From Ferrimonas aestuarii (lineage in GTDB: Bacteria > Pseudomonadota > Gammaproteobacteria > Enterobacterales > Shewanellaceae), in NCBI RefSeq assembly GCF_005116665.1, contig NZ_SWCJ01000004.1, positions 124,001 through 188,000 on the forward strand: 64,000 bases of DNA. The letters run 5' to 3'. The stretch's first letter is position 1, and the number at the start of each line of letters is the position of its first letter. The translations under genes were made by a program, and so were the position numbers. Shown piece by piece: positions 1 to 8,912 of this stretch. The notes under the pieces are model-generated. The model had not been told where the DNA came from, ran no database searches, and saw only the letters and a program-made list of their open reading frames with translations.

Positions 1-1695
1 GCCATAACTGACGTAGCCATCGTTGATGATCGCTTTGTACATCTGCGGATCGTTCTTGGTCTGCAGCATGCGCAAGGTTTCAATGCTGTCCCAAGGGAAG
101 TACTGACCCAGATCCATCGCCTGTGCCAACTCTTTCCAGATCAGCCAGCTCGGCTTGGTATCCCCAATGGTCTCAACCACTTTTTGACGCACGTAATAAG
201 CGGGCTGCTTACCGGATTTGTCGACGAACTCCTCGTCTCGCTCCAGATAGGTGGACTCTGGCAGAATGATGTCGGCGTAGGCGGCGGTTTCACTGACGTA
301 GATGTCACAGCAAACCACCAGCTCCATACGCTGCATCGCCTCAACCACCTTAGCGCGGTCGGTCATGGTCTGCATCGGGTTGGAGCGACTGATCACCCAG
401 CCACGAATGGGGTAAGGCTTGGACTCCAGAGTGGCATCCAAGATGGACTGATAGATGCCGCCGGCACTCCACAACATGGAGAACTGCTTATCCACCGCAT
501 CAATACGCTGAGCCTGAATCTCCGGCATCGACTTCACTGACGCTTTTGCCAAGCTTGGAGTGGCGTGCTCACCGGCAAACTTATTGTAGGTCTTTGCCTT
601 TTTAGCCATGTACAGGCCGCCTTTGCACTCCAAATTACCAATCAAGATGTTGACCGCGTAGATGGCTCGGCGCATGTCAAACTCTTCGGTGGTAAAGGTG
701 GTGCGGTGCCCAAAATCGACCAAGGCATGGGGGGCCGCGGCCGCCAGTTCGTGAGCGATACGGCGAATGTCTTTGGCGCTCACATCACTGATGGTCTCCG
801 CCCATTCCGGGGTGTAGCTTGCCACCTGTGCGGCGAACTCCTCGAAACCACTGACGTAACGCTCAACAAAGGCTTTGTCGTAAAGGCCATCGTTGATCAG
901 CACATGACACAGTGACAGGGCGACAGTGACGTCGGTACCCGGTTTGATGGCATGCCATTCATCGGCCTTGTCGGCCACAATGGAGAAGCGAGGCTCAAAC
1001 ACCACCAGCTTACAGCCACCTTCGGTCTGCGCTTTCATCAACCCTCGAGTCTCGGACATATTGATGCCCTCGTAGAGGTTGTGACCAAAGTTGATTACGT
1101 ACTTGCTGTTGCTCAAATCCCGCTTCAGCGAACCGCCAAACATCGCCTTCGCGGCGACCTTATAAGCCACAGGACAGGTGGTGGCATGGGTAAAGGTGTT
1201 TGGGCTACCAAAGGATTTGGCCAGATGGAACAGGTGGTTGGCAAGGGAGCCAGACTTAGAAGAGAAGGCCACACTTTCCGGGCCGTGCTGCTCTTTGATT
1301 GCCTGCATCTTGGTGGCGATGTATTGATAGGCTTCATCCCACTCAATCTCTTGCCATTTGCCTTCACCGCGCTCACCGACTCGCTTGAGGGGCTTCACCA
1401 ATCGCTGGGGATCGTAAAGCTGTGAATGGCCCGCACCGCCACGAGCGCACACCGCACCGCCAAAGGACTTGGCATTGCGGTTTCCCAAGATGGACAGATT
1501 TTTGCCATCCACCACTCGAGCAGTAATGGGACAGCGGGTGGAACACATCTCACACACACTGTGGGTAAAACTGCCGAGGCCATTAAGTGGCTGCGTCTCA
1601 TACGCCGCCAATGTGCCAGGAAGGATACCGGACAGCGCGCATCCCGCCGTACCCACTCCTGCCCCTTTCAAGAAGGTTCGCCGATTCAGTGTCAT
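1..1695 (-). CDS. phsA: thiosulfate reductase molybdopterin subunit PhsA (C-terminus beyond window)
   Basis: This is the catalytic subunit of a periplasmic Mo-bisMGD oxidoreductase. 565 codons are visible and the reading frame runs off the left edge. The N-terminus carries a twin-arginine signal (RRTFLK at residues 5-10) followed by a hydrophobic stretch, so it is Tat-exported folded with its cofactor. A 4Fe-4S binding set follows (C48, C51, C55, C83). C174 in HATTCPVAYK sits where the Mo-coordinating Cys of this family lies. Stretches such as SSKSGSLANHLFHLA and EYHAIKPG-like DEWHAIKPG fit Salmonella PhsA better than TtrA or arsenate reductase, as far as I know those families; polysulfide reductase (PsrA) is the main alternative. 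It would normally reduce thiosulfate to sulfide and sulfite using quinol electrons through PhsBC, which would lie left of the window. An AGGGG ribosome binding site precedes the ATG. Two identical palindromes lie upstream. Confidence 0.9.
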   Translation of the reverse strand, partial: MTLNRRTFLKGAGVGTAGCALSGILPGTLAAYETQPLNGLGSFTHSVCEMCSTRCPITARVVDGKNLSILGNRNAKSFGGAVCARGGAGHSQLYDPQRLVKPLKRVGERGEGKWQEIEWDEAYQYIATKMQAIKEQHGPESVAFSSKSGSLANHLFHLAKSFGSPNTFTHATTCPVAYKVAAKAMFGGSLKRDLSNSKYVINFGHNLYEGINMSETRGLMKAQTEGGCKLVVFEPRFSIVADKADEWHAIKPGTDVTVALSLCHVLINDGLYDKAFVERYVSGFEEFAAQVASYTPEWAETISDVSAKDIRRIAHELAAAAPHALVDFGHRTTFTTEEFDMRRAIYAVNILIGNLECKGGLYMAKKAKTYNKFAGEHATPSLAKASVKSMPEIQAQRIDAVDKQFSMLWSAGGIYQSILDATLESKPYPIRGWVISRSNPMQTMTDRAKVVEAMQRMELVVCCDIYVSETAAYADIILPESTYLERDEEFVDKSGKQPAYYVRQKVVETIGDTKPSWLIWKELAQAMDLGQYFPWDSIETLRMLQTKNDPQMYKAIINDGYVSYG

Positions 1696-1734
1696 TTGAT
1701 TTTCCCCTATGCAGCGACATGGTTGTTAAATGAA

Positions 1735-1750
1735 TTAACACCAGTGTTAA
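1735..1750. promoter_or_regulatory. palindrome upstream of phsA
   Basis: TTAACACCAGTGTTAA is a 16-bp inverted repeat with 7-bp arms and a CA centre. It lies 40-55 bp before the phsA ATG, between the start codon and the two TGTGGT palindromes. It may overlap the promoter or mRNA start. The binding protein is unknown. Confidence 0.4.
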
Positions 1751-1772
1751 ACAAGGTGAAATCGTCGAACAT

Positions 1773-1786
1773 TGTGGTAAACCACA
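1773..1786. promoter_or_regulatory. proximal copy of duplicated palindrome, candidate phsA operator
   Basis: TGTGGTAAACCACA is a perfect inverted repeat (6-bp arms, AA centre) inside a 19-bp block that recurs unchanged at 1865-1883. The two centres are 94 bp apart, about nine helical turns, so dimers on both sites could face the same side. Only phsA starts from this gap, because the neighbouring chemoreceptor gene ends toward it. Confidence 0.6.
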
Positions 1787-1866
1787 TTTCGAATCCGCGA
1801 TGGTTTAAGAGGTGATCTCCGCCGCATTGAGCCATTTTTGGCCAGCGCATAAGCGCAGGAGTCAAT

Positions 1867-1880
1867 TGTGGTAAACCACA
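1867..1880. promoter_or_regulatory. distal copy of duplicated palindrome, candidate phsA operator
   Basis: Second copy of TGTGGTAAACCACA. The identity with the first copy continues on both flanks (ATTGTGGTAAACCACATTT), which argues for a conserved regulator site rather than chance. A natural candidate regulator is the FixJ-type protein at 8913-9533, but nothing in the sequence proves this. Confidence 0.6.
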
Positions 1881-1944
1881 TTTAGCGCAATGACATCTGG
1901 CTCTAACGGGCTGCTACACGCACCATTCTGAGACACAACACAAT

Positions 1945-1975
1945 AAAAAAACCGGCTCAATCTAGGAGCCGGCTT
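1945..1975 (-). terminator. rho-independent terminator of the chemoreceptor gene
   Basis: On the minus strand a CCGGCTC / GAGCCGG stem with a 7-nt loop is followed by a run of T. It lies 34 bp beyond the stop codon of the chemoreceptor gene. Confidence 0.8.
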
Positions 1976-2008
1976 TGCATTCGCAGTTGCGGTGTCACGC
2001 CATTGGGC

Positions 2009-3961
2009 TTATCTCACCTTAAAGAAGGACAGCTCCTGATTTTGCTGCTCGGCCAGCGCGGCTAGCTCTTGCGCCGCTTTTTGGGTTTGATTGACTGCCG
2101 CCACGTTTTCGTTCACCAGATCAAAGGTGCGCGTGGTGTTCTTGGCAATGTCGTCGGTCACGCAGCTCTGCTCTTGAGAGGCCGCGGCCACCAAGGCATT
2201 CATATCGGAGATCGATTTGATCGACTCTGAAATGTCATCAAACGACGCCTTCACACTGCGTGACAGTTCAACCGACTCCTGAATCGAGCTGACGTTAGAG
2301 ATCATCTTATTGTTGGCTTCTTCCGACTTGGCTTGCAGCGTCGAAATGATCTCCTGAATGTCTTTGGTGGATTGCTGAGTCTTACTGGCCAGCACACGTA
2401 CCTCATCGGCGACCACCGCAAAGCCTCGGCCGTGCTCACCGGCACGAGCCGCTTCAATTGCGGCGTTCAGCGCCAGTAGGTTGGTTTGATCGGAGATGGA
2501 ACTGATGACGCTAGTGACCTCACCAATATTGATGGTGCTGTTTTTTAGATCTTCAATCATGTGCGCCGTATCTTGTGCCGAGTCACTGATCATCTGCGTC
2601 AGGGCTATGGATTTCTCCAGCGCCTCGTTACCCGTGCTGACATTATCAATCGCCTTTCTGGTCTCATCTTCCGCGTACACCGCATTGGAGGAAACCTCTT
2701 TCGAGGTATTGGACAGCTCGCTAATGGCCGTTGAGATCTCCTCAATCTGCGCCAGTTCATCTTGAGTGTTCTTGGCGGTATTCTGCATCACGGCAGTAAG
2801 CTCTTCAGAAGAGGCGCTGACATTATCCGAAATTGACAACGACGACTTAATGGTCGACGACAATCGATTATTCAAAGACAGAATCGATGAGTAGATGCCG
2901 GTTTCGTTATTGGTGATATTTAGATTGCTTGATAAATTGCCGTTTGAAATATCATTAACAATAAATTCAATATCTGTTGGCTCTCCGCCAATGGGGGTGG
3001 TAATAAATTTCTTAATCCAAACCAAAACAACAATGCAGAAAGAGGCCATCAGCACAAATAATGAAACGTAGATCATCACTTTAAAGCCATTTACGTCGCT
3101 AAACGCAACCGCTTCATCCATCTGCATGCCGACAATCCAATTGTTATGCATGCCCTTGGTGTACAGCACATAACTGTTTCCATCAATAGCGAAGGCATTG
3201 GCATTATTGTTGATCGCAGTTTGCATCTCGCTCAAGCGTGGCACCTCGCCTAAACCTTTCATCGCGACACTTTCGTCGCCCACCAAGTAATGGGTCAGAA
3301 ATGCTCGGTTCTCACCGATTACAAACGCTTGCTGTCCTTCTCTTTGAATCTCTTCAACTAGGTTGCTCATAAACTCCAGACTGATGTCCAAAGTAAAGAC
3401 TCCCCAGAACTCTCCATCGCGCATTACCTTCTTGGCGCAGGTCACCATACTGGCATTCGAAACCGGATCGACATAGGCATCAGACCAAACACAGCTGCCA
3501 TTTATGCTACTGTTTTTCGCATCGAGATACCAAGAGTCAGCCTGATAAGGGCTGCTGTCGGCAGCGTTGTATGCATTATTTAATACTACCGAGCCACCTT
3601 TTACTTCCCAGAAAATTGAATCTTTCTCTTTATTTCCTGTTAATTTGTAGGGCTCAGGCCAAATACCGCCACCAACAACAATATCCGAACGATTAATGAG
3701 TGGTTCAAACGCCTCAATAAATAATTGCCGATCAAGTGGAAGCTTCTCCAATGACTTAGCAATATTGATAACGGTTGTTTCTGGGACGGCTAATTTATTT
3801 TCAATCTTTTCGGTGATTAACTGGGCTTCATTATTTAAATCTTGTTCAACTAACGTTGTGATGAAAGGTGAGAGTTTAACCTGCAAAAAAAGCGTGATAA
3901 ACAATATCACCACCAGAGTTAATGTAGAAAGGCCTACAAAAACAGAGTTTTTTAACTTCAT
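2009..3961 (-). CDS. methyl-accepting chemotaxis protein with periplasmic Cache domain
   Basis: A 650-residue transmembrane chemoreceptor. An N-terminal membrane helix (about residues 8-30) is followed by a large periplasmic domain (about 35-285) with the pattern of a double-Cache sensor. The second membrane helix is at about 294-316, then a HAMP-like linker and a cytoplasmic signalling domain. The signalling tip contains [20 protein letters not shown], the conserved CheA/CheW contact region, so it should control flagellar taxis. There is no C-terminal pentapeptide for CheR tethering. AGGGA precedes the ATG. A sequence resembling a sigma-28 -10 box (GCCGATGA on the minus strand, 4013-4020) lies upstream, but no convincing -35 goes with it. 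The ligand is unknown; the position next to phsA makes a respiratory sulfur compound a reasonable guess only. Confidence 0.92.
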   Translation of the reverse strand: MKLKNSVFVGLSTLTLVVILFITLFLQVKLSPFITTLVEQDLNNEAQLITEKIENKLAVPETTVINIAKSLEKLPLDRQLFIEAFEPLINRSDIVVGGGIWPEPYKLTGNKEKDSIFWEVKGGSVVLNNAYNAADSSPYQADSWYLDAKNSSINGSCVWSDAYVDPVSNASMVTCAKKVMRDGEFWGVFTLDISLEFMSNLVEEIQREGQQAFVIGENRAFLTHYLVGDESVAMKGLGEVPRLSEMQTAINNNANAFAIDGNSYVLYTKGMHNNWIVGMQMDEAVAFSDVNGFKVMIYVSLFVLMASFCIVVLVWIKKFITTPIGGEPTDIEFIVNDISNGNLSSNLNITNNETGIYSSILSLNNRLSSTIKSSLSISDNVSASSEELTAVMQNTAKNTQDELAQIEEISTAISELSNTSKEVSSNAVYAEDETRKAIDNVSTGNEALEKSIALTQMISDSAQDTAHMIEDLKNSTINIGEVTSVISSISDQTNLLALNAAIEAARAGEHGRGFAVVADEVRVLASKTQQSTKDIQEIISTLQAKSEEANNKMISNVSSIQESVELSRSVKASFDDISESIKSISDMNALVAAASQEQSCVTDDIAKNTTRTFDLVNENVAAVNQTQKAAQELAALAEQQNQELSFFKVR

Positions 3962-4284
3962 CTAAATTTCCCTGAAAATCCCGAAAACCACAAACCAAAC
4001 CTCGAATACTCTTCATCGGCTTCATTGTCCTGCTGCCGAGAAACAGTATCGCATCTAAGATGAAGTCATGAACAGATCCAGATCACAGTGTAACTCAGGA
4101 CAAACGAACAAATAACTAAAAAGAGCAGATCAAAGAGAGTTCAGCCCGCTTATTTTTATCATCCTAAAAATATCGACAAATAACCGAAATCTTGGAAAAC
4201 ATCGTTCAATTAACAATATTCAAGATCCATTTCACAACTGTGATTCATTGAAAATGAAATGGATAATTTAACCACGTGTCTCTG
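3962..4284. other. AT-rich intergenic region, 323 bp
   Basis: Holds the upstream region of the chemoreceptor gene and the 3' side of the SbtA-like gene. I see no open frame worth calling. The only clear structure is the hairpin at 4225-4264. Confidence 0.5.
4225..4264 (-). terminator. hairpin downstream of the SbtA-like gene
   Basis: Inverted repeat ATCCATTTCA / TGAAATGGAT (10-bp arms, about 20-nt loop) starting 21 bp past the stop codon. The loop is large and there is no good T-run, so it may be an mRNA 3' stabilising structure rather than a classical terminator. Confidence 0.4.
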
Positions 4285-5220
4285 TTAACCCGACATCCAG
4301 TACGACGCCAACGCCAAATACACAGGAATGCCCACCATCACATTAAATGGGAACGTAATCGCCAGAGAGGCCGTTAGGGACAAGCTTAGGTTCGCCGATG
4401 GCAGCGACACCGACAAAGCCGCAGGCACCGCGATGTAAGAGGCACTGGCACCAAGTACTGCCATCAAGGTGGTGCCACCAATAGACAAACCTAAGCCGTA
4501 ACCCAGTACGCCTCCGATGCCCGCCCCCAGCAGAGGCATCACCACACCAAAACTCAACAAAAAGACGGTTTTGCCCTTTAAATCCCCCAACCTTTGAGCC
4601 GCCACTCGCCCCATCTGCAGCAGAAATAGCGCCAAGACGCCGTGAAATAACTCAAAGAACAGCGGCGCGATATTGGCAACCCGCTCTCCCGCCCACCAGC
4701 CGATAAGCAGCCCGCCAATCAATAGCAGCACACCTTGATTCAACAACAGTTCATGGGCCAGTTTGCCCACTTGAGTGTTGTTGCCGTAACTCTTGGCCAA
4801 CACCAATCCCACGGCGATTGCAGGCACTTCCAGTAAAGCCACGAACAGCGGCAAATACGCTTCATAATGGATCTGCTGAGTTTCTAGAAACGCCACTCCA
4901 ACGGCAAAGGTGCCCACGCTGACCGAACCATAATGGGCCGCAGTCGCCGCCGCGTCGGTACGGGACCAACCACCGACCCAGCGCAGTAACGGAAATGCCA
5001 ATAACGGCAGTAGGAAACCCAATGCCAGCACTGCCAATGACTGCCAAACTAGCGCGCTGCTCACGTGCTCATTCAGCGCCATGCCCCCTTTCAGGCCGAT
5101 GGCCAGCAGCAGAAACAGAATCAGGGTCTGGTACAAGCCTTTGGGGAAATCGATGCGGCTATTAACCAACACCGACACCATGCCCAACACAAAAAATGCA
5201 ACCACGATATCGATCTGCAT
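4285..5220 (-). CDS. SbtA-like sodium-dependent bicarbonate transporter
   Basis: A 311-residue polytopic membrane protein of the SbtA family (DUF897), the high-affinity Na+/HCO3- symporters first known from cyanobacteria. About ten hydrophobic segments are visible, with family-like motifs such as GLKGG near residue 40 and the glycine-rich GAGIGGVLGYGLGLSIGG in the second half. I start it at the ATG at 5220, which overlaps the stop of the upstream 74-codon gene (TAATG); a longer in-frame start would place a non-membrane tail over that gene. Translational coupling and the divergent LysR gene suggest one regulated unit. There is no SbtB (PII-like) gene here. Substrate assignment in a presumably non-autotrophic bacterium is by homology only. 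Confidence 0.8.
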   Translation of the reverse strand: MQIDIVVAFFVLGMVSVLVNSRIDFPKGLYQTLILFLLLAIGLKGGMALNEHVSSALVWQSLAVLALGFLLPLLAFPLLRWVGGWSRTDAAATAAHYGSVSVGTFAVGVAFLETQQIHYEAYLPLFVALLEVPAIAVGLVLAKSYGNNTQVGKLAHELLLNQGVLLLIGGLLIGWWAGERVANIAPLFFELFHGVLALFLLQMGRVAAQRLGDLKGKTVFLLSFGVVMPLLGAGIGGVLGYGLGLSIGGTTLMAVLGASASYIAVPAALSVSLPSANLSLSLTASLAITFPFNVMVGIPVYLALASYWMSG

Positions 5221-5444
5221 TAACGACGACCTCGAGCCGGACTGCGCATTTGGGCTGGCAACAAGGCGTGCTGACGCTGACGGGTTACCCATTGATGGCA
5301 CCACCCGCCACCGCTGACGACAATCATCAGCGCCGCAACCACGGCCAGTGACCAGTTAATCAGCCCCATTTGCGCCAGTTGACTGGCCGCCAGCAACAAC
5401 GCCGAGCCACTGGCCATGCCAAATAGATATTGACGAGTTTGCAT
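5220..5444 (-). CDS. small two-helix membrane protein, cotranscribed with the SbtA-like gene
   Basis: 74 residues with two hydrophobic segments (about 6-27 and 30-45) and a basic C-terminal tail ending RGRR, which should be cytoplasmic. The ATG at 5444 has a strong AAGGAG at 7 nt, making it clearly better than the upstream in-frame start. The stop overlaps the start of the SbtA-like gene by one base. I do not recognise the family. Its position where a cyanobacterial operon would carry the regulatory SbtB protein suggests an accessory or regulatory subunit, but that is inference. Confidence 0.65.
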   Translation of the reverse strand: MQTRQYLFGMASGSALLLAASQLAQMGLINWSLAVVAALMIVVSGGGWCHQWVTRQRQHALLPAQMRSPARGRR

Positions 5445-5505
5445 CTCAGTCTCCTTACAACCTAAATCTGCTGCGGATTCTGAACTAGGCAAAATATAAA
5501 TAAAA

Positions 5506-5520
5506 ATAGATAATTTCTAT
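5506..5520. promoter_or_regulatory. short inverted repeat, possible secondary LysR site
   Basis: ATAGA-TAATT-TCTAT, a T-N-A rich inverted repeat of the LysR-box type, adjoining the larger palindrome at 5522-5549 in the same divergent promoter region. Confidence 0.4.
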
Positions 5521-5521
5521 C

Positions 5522-5549
5522 TTTTATATAGATTATTATCTATATAAAA
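5522..5549. promoter_or_regulatory. 28-bp palindrome, candidate LysR operator
   Basis: Perfect 12-bp arms TTTTATATAGAT / ATCTATATAAAA around a 4-bp TATT centre, 24 bp before the LysR start codon and between the two divergent genes. This is the typical place for the recognition site through which a LysR protein represses itself and activates the divergent gene. Confidence 0.65.
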
Positions 5550-5572
5550 CCTGTTCAGAATGGAAACCTTGG

Positions 5573-6502
5573 ATGCCGTCCAGATTACACGCCAAGATCG
5601 GTACCCTGCGCCAATTGGAGATCCTGCTGGCCGTTTATCGGCACCGCAGCGTCACCGAAGCCGCCGAGTCACTGCACCTGACCCAACCCACGGTATCGGC
5701 TCAGCTTAAGAAACTGACCGATGCCATCGGCATGCCAATCTACTTCCAGTTGGGCAAAACCCTACAGTTCACCGAAGCTGGAGAGCAGGTGGTCAAAAGC
5801 GCCAGAGAGGTGATGGACAGCTTTTCACGGCTGGATATGCAACTGACCAATATGCGAGGACTCACGGCGGGTACCCTGAAGCTGTCGGTGGTGACCACGG
5901 CTCAGTATTTCGCCCCACACCTGATCGCCGACTTTTGTCGTCTCTACCCTCATATCGACGTGCATTTTACTGTGGGCAACCGCCAGCAGATTGTCGATCG
6001 CATGGAGCAGGGAGAGGATGATTTCTGTATCTTCAGCCATCCACCTCAGCATGAGGGCTACCAGTTGGTGGAATTTCTCCCCAACCGTTTGGTGGCCATC
6101 GCTCCGACGAATCACCCCCTCAGCCAGCAGTCTAAGGTCTCCTGGAAGGAGTTCTGTCAGGCACCGTTTCTGATGCGCGAGCGGGGATCGGGCACTCGCC
6201 ATGCCATCGAAGAGCACCTAAAACAGCGCAGCAGTCAGCCCAATGTGCGCATGACCATTGAGAGTAACGAAGCGATCAAACACTCGGTGATGTCAGGACT
6301 CGGGGTTTCCATCTTATCGGAGCACACCCTGACCTTTGGCGGCCAGTCGGGCCTGTCGGTGCTGCAAATTGACCAGTTACCCATTGTCACCAACTGGTAT
6401 CTGGTGCGCATTAAAAATAAGCCAGTAACGCCCATCGCCGACGCACTGTTAACCTTCGTTAAACAGATGGATCGTCAAGCGCTGCTGGCCGACATTGAGT
6501 AA
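5573..6502 (+). CDS. LysR-family regulator (CbbR/CmpR-like)
   Basis: A 309-residue regulator with an N-terminal winged helix (TLRQLEILLAVYRHRSVTEA, then LTQPTVSAQLKKL, the recognition helix) and a C-terminal periplasmic-binding-protein-like effector domain. It is transcribed divergently from the SbtA-like pair across 128 bp containing the palindrome at 5522-5549. Known CbbR/CmpR proteins control carbon fixation and bicarbonate uptake genes, so control of the adjacent transporter by inorganic carbon status is the simplest reading. The effector cannot be read from the sequence. Confidence 0.88.
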   Translation: MPSRLHAKIGTLRQLEILLAVYRHRSVTEAAESLHLTQPTVSAQLKKLTDAIGMPIYFQLGKTLQFTEAGEQVVKSAREVMDSFSRLDMQLTNMRGLTAGTLKLSVVTTAQYFAPHLIADFCRLYPHIDVHFTVGNRQQIVDRMEQGEDDFCIFSHPPQHEGYQLVEFLPNRLVAIAPTNHPLSQQSKVSWKEFCQAPFLMRERGSGTRHAIEEHLKQRSSQPNVRMTIESNEAIKHSVMSGLGVSILSEHTLTFGGQSGLSVLQIDQLPIVTNWYLVRIKNKPVTPIADALLTFVKQMDRQALLADIE

Positions 6503-6513
6503 CGGCAGAGACG

Positions 6514-6537
6514 AAAAAGCGCCGCAGTCGCGGCGCT
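6514..6537 (-). terminator. terminator of the DUF3144 gene
   Basis: Stem AGCGCCGC / GCGGCGCT with a 4-nt loop, followed on the minus strand by TTTTT. It lies between two convergent genes; only the minus-strand side has a T-run. Confidence 0.75.
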
Positions 6538-6577
6538 AAAATGAGCTCGAAAGGTCAACAGACCCTAGAGTGTGGGC

Positions 6578-6868
6578 TTACTGCCCTTTCATGTAGGCGT
6601 CGAAATTCTCGATGTATTCGTCCATGTGATTTTCCAACGCTTTACGATATTCGTTGACGTAATACTCCATCATCTCCTGCTTACGAGCTGCCATCTGCTC
6701 GCCACTTTCACAGCCTGCCGCCCCAAACCAGGCGTTGTAACGGGCCACACCCCACATGAAAGAGGCGCTCACTTCACCGGTTTTAAGTAGCGGATCTTTG
6801 TTGTGCTCATTCGCTAGGTTGATGTGGGCATTGGCACGGTCAAAAAAGGCTTTGTTGAATTCGGACAT
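6578..6868 (-). CDS. DUF3144 family protein
   Basis: A 96-residue soluble, helical, acidic protein. AFFDRANAHINLANEH, the segment around ARYNAWFGAAGCESGEQM and the tail DEYIENFDAYMKG match my knowledge of DUF3144, a small family common in Shewanella and Pseudomonas with no established function. No signal peptide or membrane segment. The gene stands alone between the LysR gene and the sensor kinase, with its own terminator. Confidence 0.8.
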   Translation of the reverse strand: MSEFNKAFFDRANAHINLANEHNKDPLLKTGEVSASFMWGVARYNAWFGAAGCESGEQMAARKQEMMEYYVNEYRKALENHMDEYIENFDAYMKGQ

Positions 6869-6990
6869 GTATGGATCTCATTTTGAAGGTAACAGAAGTT
6901 TCAACACTAACAGTAGTGCCTTTGCGCCGCCGTTTCCGTAATGATGTTCACAAAAGCACTCGCCACCTGACTGGGTCAGCCCTTCTCTGC

Positions 6991-8775
6991 CTAATCCATC
7001 AGTAGCGGCAGCGAAAACTGCGCTCGACATCCTCCCGTCTCTGGGCAGTTATCGATGCGAAACTGCCCCTGATGCTGTTTGATGAGATCGCTAACAATGG
7101 CCAATCCCAGCCCCAAGCCCTGCTCCTTGGTGGTACTAAAGCTGGCGAGCATTTTGTGGGGTTCCTCCTGCAATCCTGGGCCATTATCGGTGACCGACAA
7201 GGTCACCAGCTCCTCATTAAAGCTGACTTCAATGAAGATCTGTTTCAGGGTACTTTGGGGGGATTCGGCCATGGCATCGGCACTGTTTTTTATGAGGTTG
7301 ACCAGCACCTGCAACAACCCGACCTTATCGGCCATGACAAACTTCGGCTCTCCGTTGACCTTACTTTGCACGCGAATCTGATGGCGCTCCAGCTCCAGCT
7401 TCAACAGATCCAAGCTGTCGTCCACCACGTCCAACAGGTTGGTTTTCTCCAACACGGTTTCGTGACGCTTCAACAGGCCGCGAATTCGATGCACCACCGC
7501 CCCAGCGCGCTTCGACTGTTGGTTGATCTTGTCGAGCAGCGCCACCATCTCGGTATCCGGTTGAGTTTGCCCCTGAAGGCGCATCAAGCCACCTTCGCTG
7601 TAGTTATTGATGGCGGCGATCGGCTGGTTAATTTCATGGGCCAAGCCCGCGCCAATTTCTCCCACTACGGCGGCGCTGTGCAGGCGTTCCAACTGAATCG
7701 CTTTCTGCTTTAGCTCTCGCTCAGTCTGCAACAACCGATCGCTTTTTTGGCGAAATTTAAACTCGATCCAGATGTGATAAAAGGTCGCCATCAAAAACAG
7801 CGCCAACGCCGTTAACCCCCAATGCTGATTCTTCTCGATCCAATCCTGAATTGGCTGCCAGTTATTGACCTCTTTGGCTTGGTAATCGAGATTGGAAAAC
7901 AGCTGTATTACCTTGAGCTGACTGATCGGTGCGGTCCAGCCTAGGGTTTCCGCGGCAATGGCGGCGGGGTCACTGGCATCCAACTCAAACAGCGCTTCGG
8001 TTACCTGCTTGGTGATGTGTGGTAGCACCTGCTCACTGGCGGCAAAGGACCAATTGGGATAGAGCTGCGTACTGACCTGACAATCGTACCCCTCAGGTCG
8101 ACTGGGGTTAAGAACTCGAAAATCGTTGCGACGAACCACGCCACGTTCGACCATTTTCTCCAGAGTGCAAAACGGGGTGATGGCGGCATCAATGTTCTTG
8201 TCTCGCACCTGAAACACCAACGGCCCTAAGGGAAACCCCAGAAAACGGATCTCTTTCCAGTAGGATTCAGGATCAATACCAAATTGGCGCATGAGCCCCA
8301 GCGCCGCCTGATAGCCACCCAAAGCGTAGAAACCACTGGCAGCCACGGTTTTATCTTTCAGATCGTACAAGGTTTTTATCTTACTGTCGGCGCGCACCAC
8401 AATGGCAGAGCCGATGGCATAGGTGGTGCCACGGTGTTGACGCGAGCGCATGGTCGCCAGCCACGATAACGGGAACTGGTTGGAGAGGTGCAGGTACTGG
8501 CCTGGATTACTCACAATGAACTGAATCTGCCCCGCCAGCATCGCCTGATTCAGCTCTTCAAAGCTGCCTGGGACCACACTGAAACGTGCGCCATCCACAC
8601 GTTCGCTCAGATAATCCATCATCGGCTGCCAGCGGCGCTCGGCTTGCTGACCGCCCCAGTTCGCCAATACTCCAACTTTGAGCTCTGCGGCCTCCGGCTC
8701 AGCCGCAACACAGCATGCCATCGCACCCACTTGGATAATCAATGCCATTAGGAACAGGGAAAAACGGCGGCTCAT
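6991..8775 (-). CDS. sensor histidine kinase with PhnD-like periplasmic domain (TtrS/ThsS type)
   Basis: A 594-residue membrane kinase. A signal peptide is followed by a periplasmic substrate-binding-protein domain of the PhnD type (about 33-290), one membrane helix (about 322-343), a dimerisation domain with phospho-acceptor H380 in HEINQPIAA, and an ATPase domain (N box VNLIKNSADAM, DNGPGL, GLGLGLAIV). I use the ATG at 8775 because GGAG lies 5 nt upstream; an earlier in-frame ATG has no comparable site. This architecture is that of TtrS (tetrathionate) and the related thiosulfate sensor ThsS of Shewanella. With phsA about 5 kb away, thiosulfate is the more likely ligand, by inference. It is divergent from its response regulator. 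Confidence 0.88.
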   Translation of the reverse strand: MSRRFSLFLMALIIQVGAMACCVAAEPEAAELKVGVLANWGGQQAERRWQPMMDYLSERVDGARFSVVPGSFEELNQAMLAGQIQFIVSNPGQYLHLSNQFPLSWLATMRSRQHRGTTYAIGSAIVVRADSKIKTLYDLKDKTVAASGFYALGGYQAALGLMRQFGIDPESYWKEIRFLGFPLGPLVFQVRDKNIDAAITPFCTLEKMVERGVVRRNDFRVLNPSRPEGYDCQVSTQLYPNWSFAASEQVLPHITKQVTEALFELDASDPAAIAAETLGWTAPISQLKVIQLFSNLDYQAKEVNNWQPIQDWIEKNQHWGLTALALFLMATFYHIWIEFKFRQKSDRLLQTERELKQKAIQLERLHSAAVVGEIGAGLAHEINQPIAAINNYSEGGLMRLQGQTQPDTEMVALLDKINQQSKRAGAVVHRIRGLLKRHETVLEKTNLLDVVDDSLDLLKLELERHQIRVQSKVNGEPKFVMADKVGLLQVLVNLIKNSADAMAESPQSTLKQIFIEVSFNEELVTLSVTDNGPGLQEEPHKMLASFSTTKEQGLGLGLAIVSDLIKQHQGQFRIDNCPETGGCRAQFSLPLLMD

Positions 8776-8912
8776 AAGCGCTCCAAAAACCATCACTAGA
8801 CTCAGGTTAGTTCAGTCGGTGCTAACATCGATGTGAACCACCTCAAAGTTATCCAAAGGCGATCTGGTTTATGGTGGCGGATTGGGAGTTGCTTCTAAAA
8901 GTGAGACTGAAC

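Noticed and set aside
184..1815. Several plus-strand open frames over phsA
   Set aside because: They are antisense shadows. The minus strand encodes one continuous protein with Tat signal, Fe-S cysteines and molybdenum-site residues.
4013..4020. Sigma-28 promoter for the chemoreceptor gene
   Set aside because: A GCCGATGA -10-like box exists, but no TAAA-type -35 lies at the required distance.
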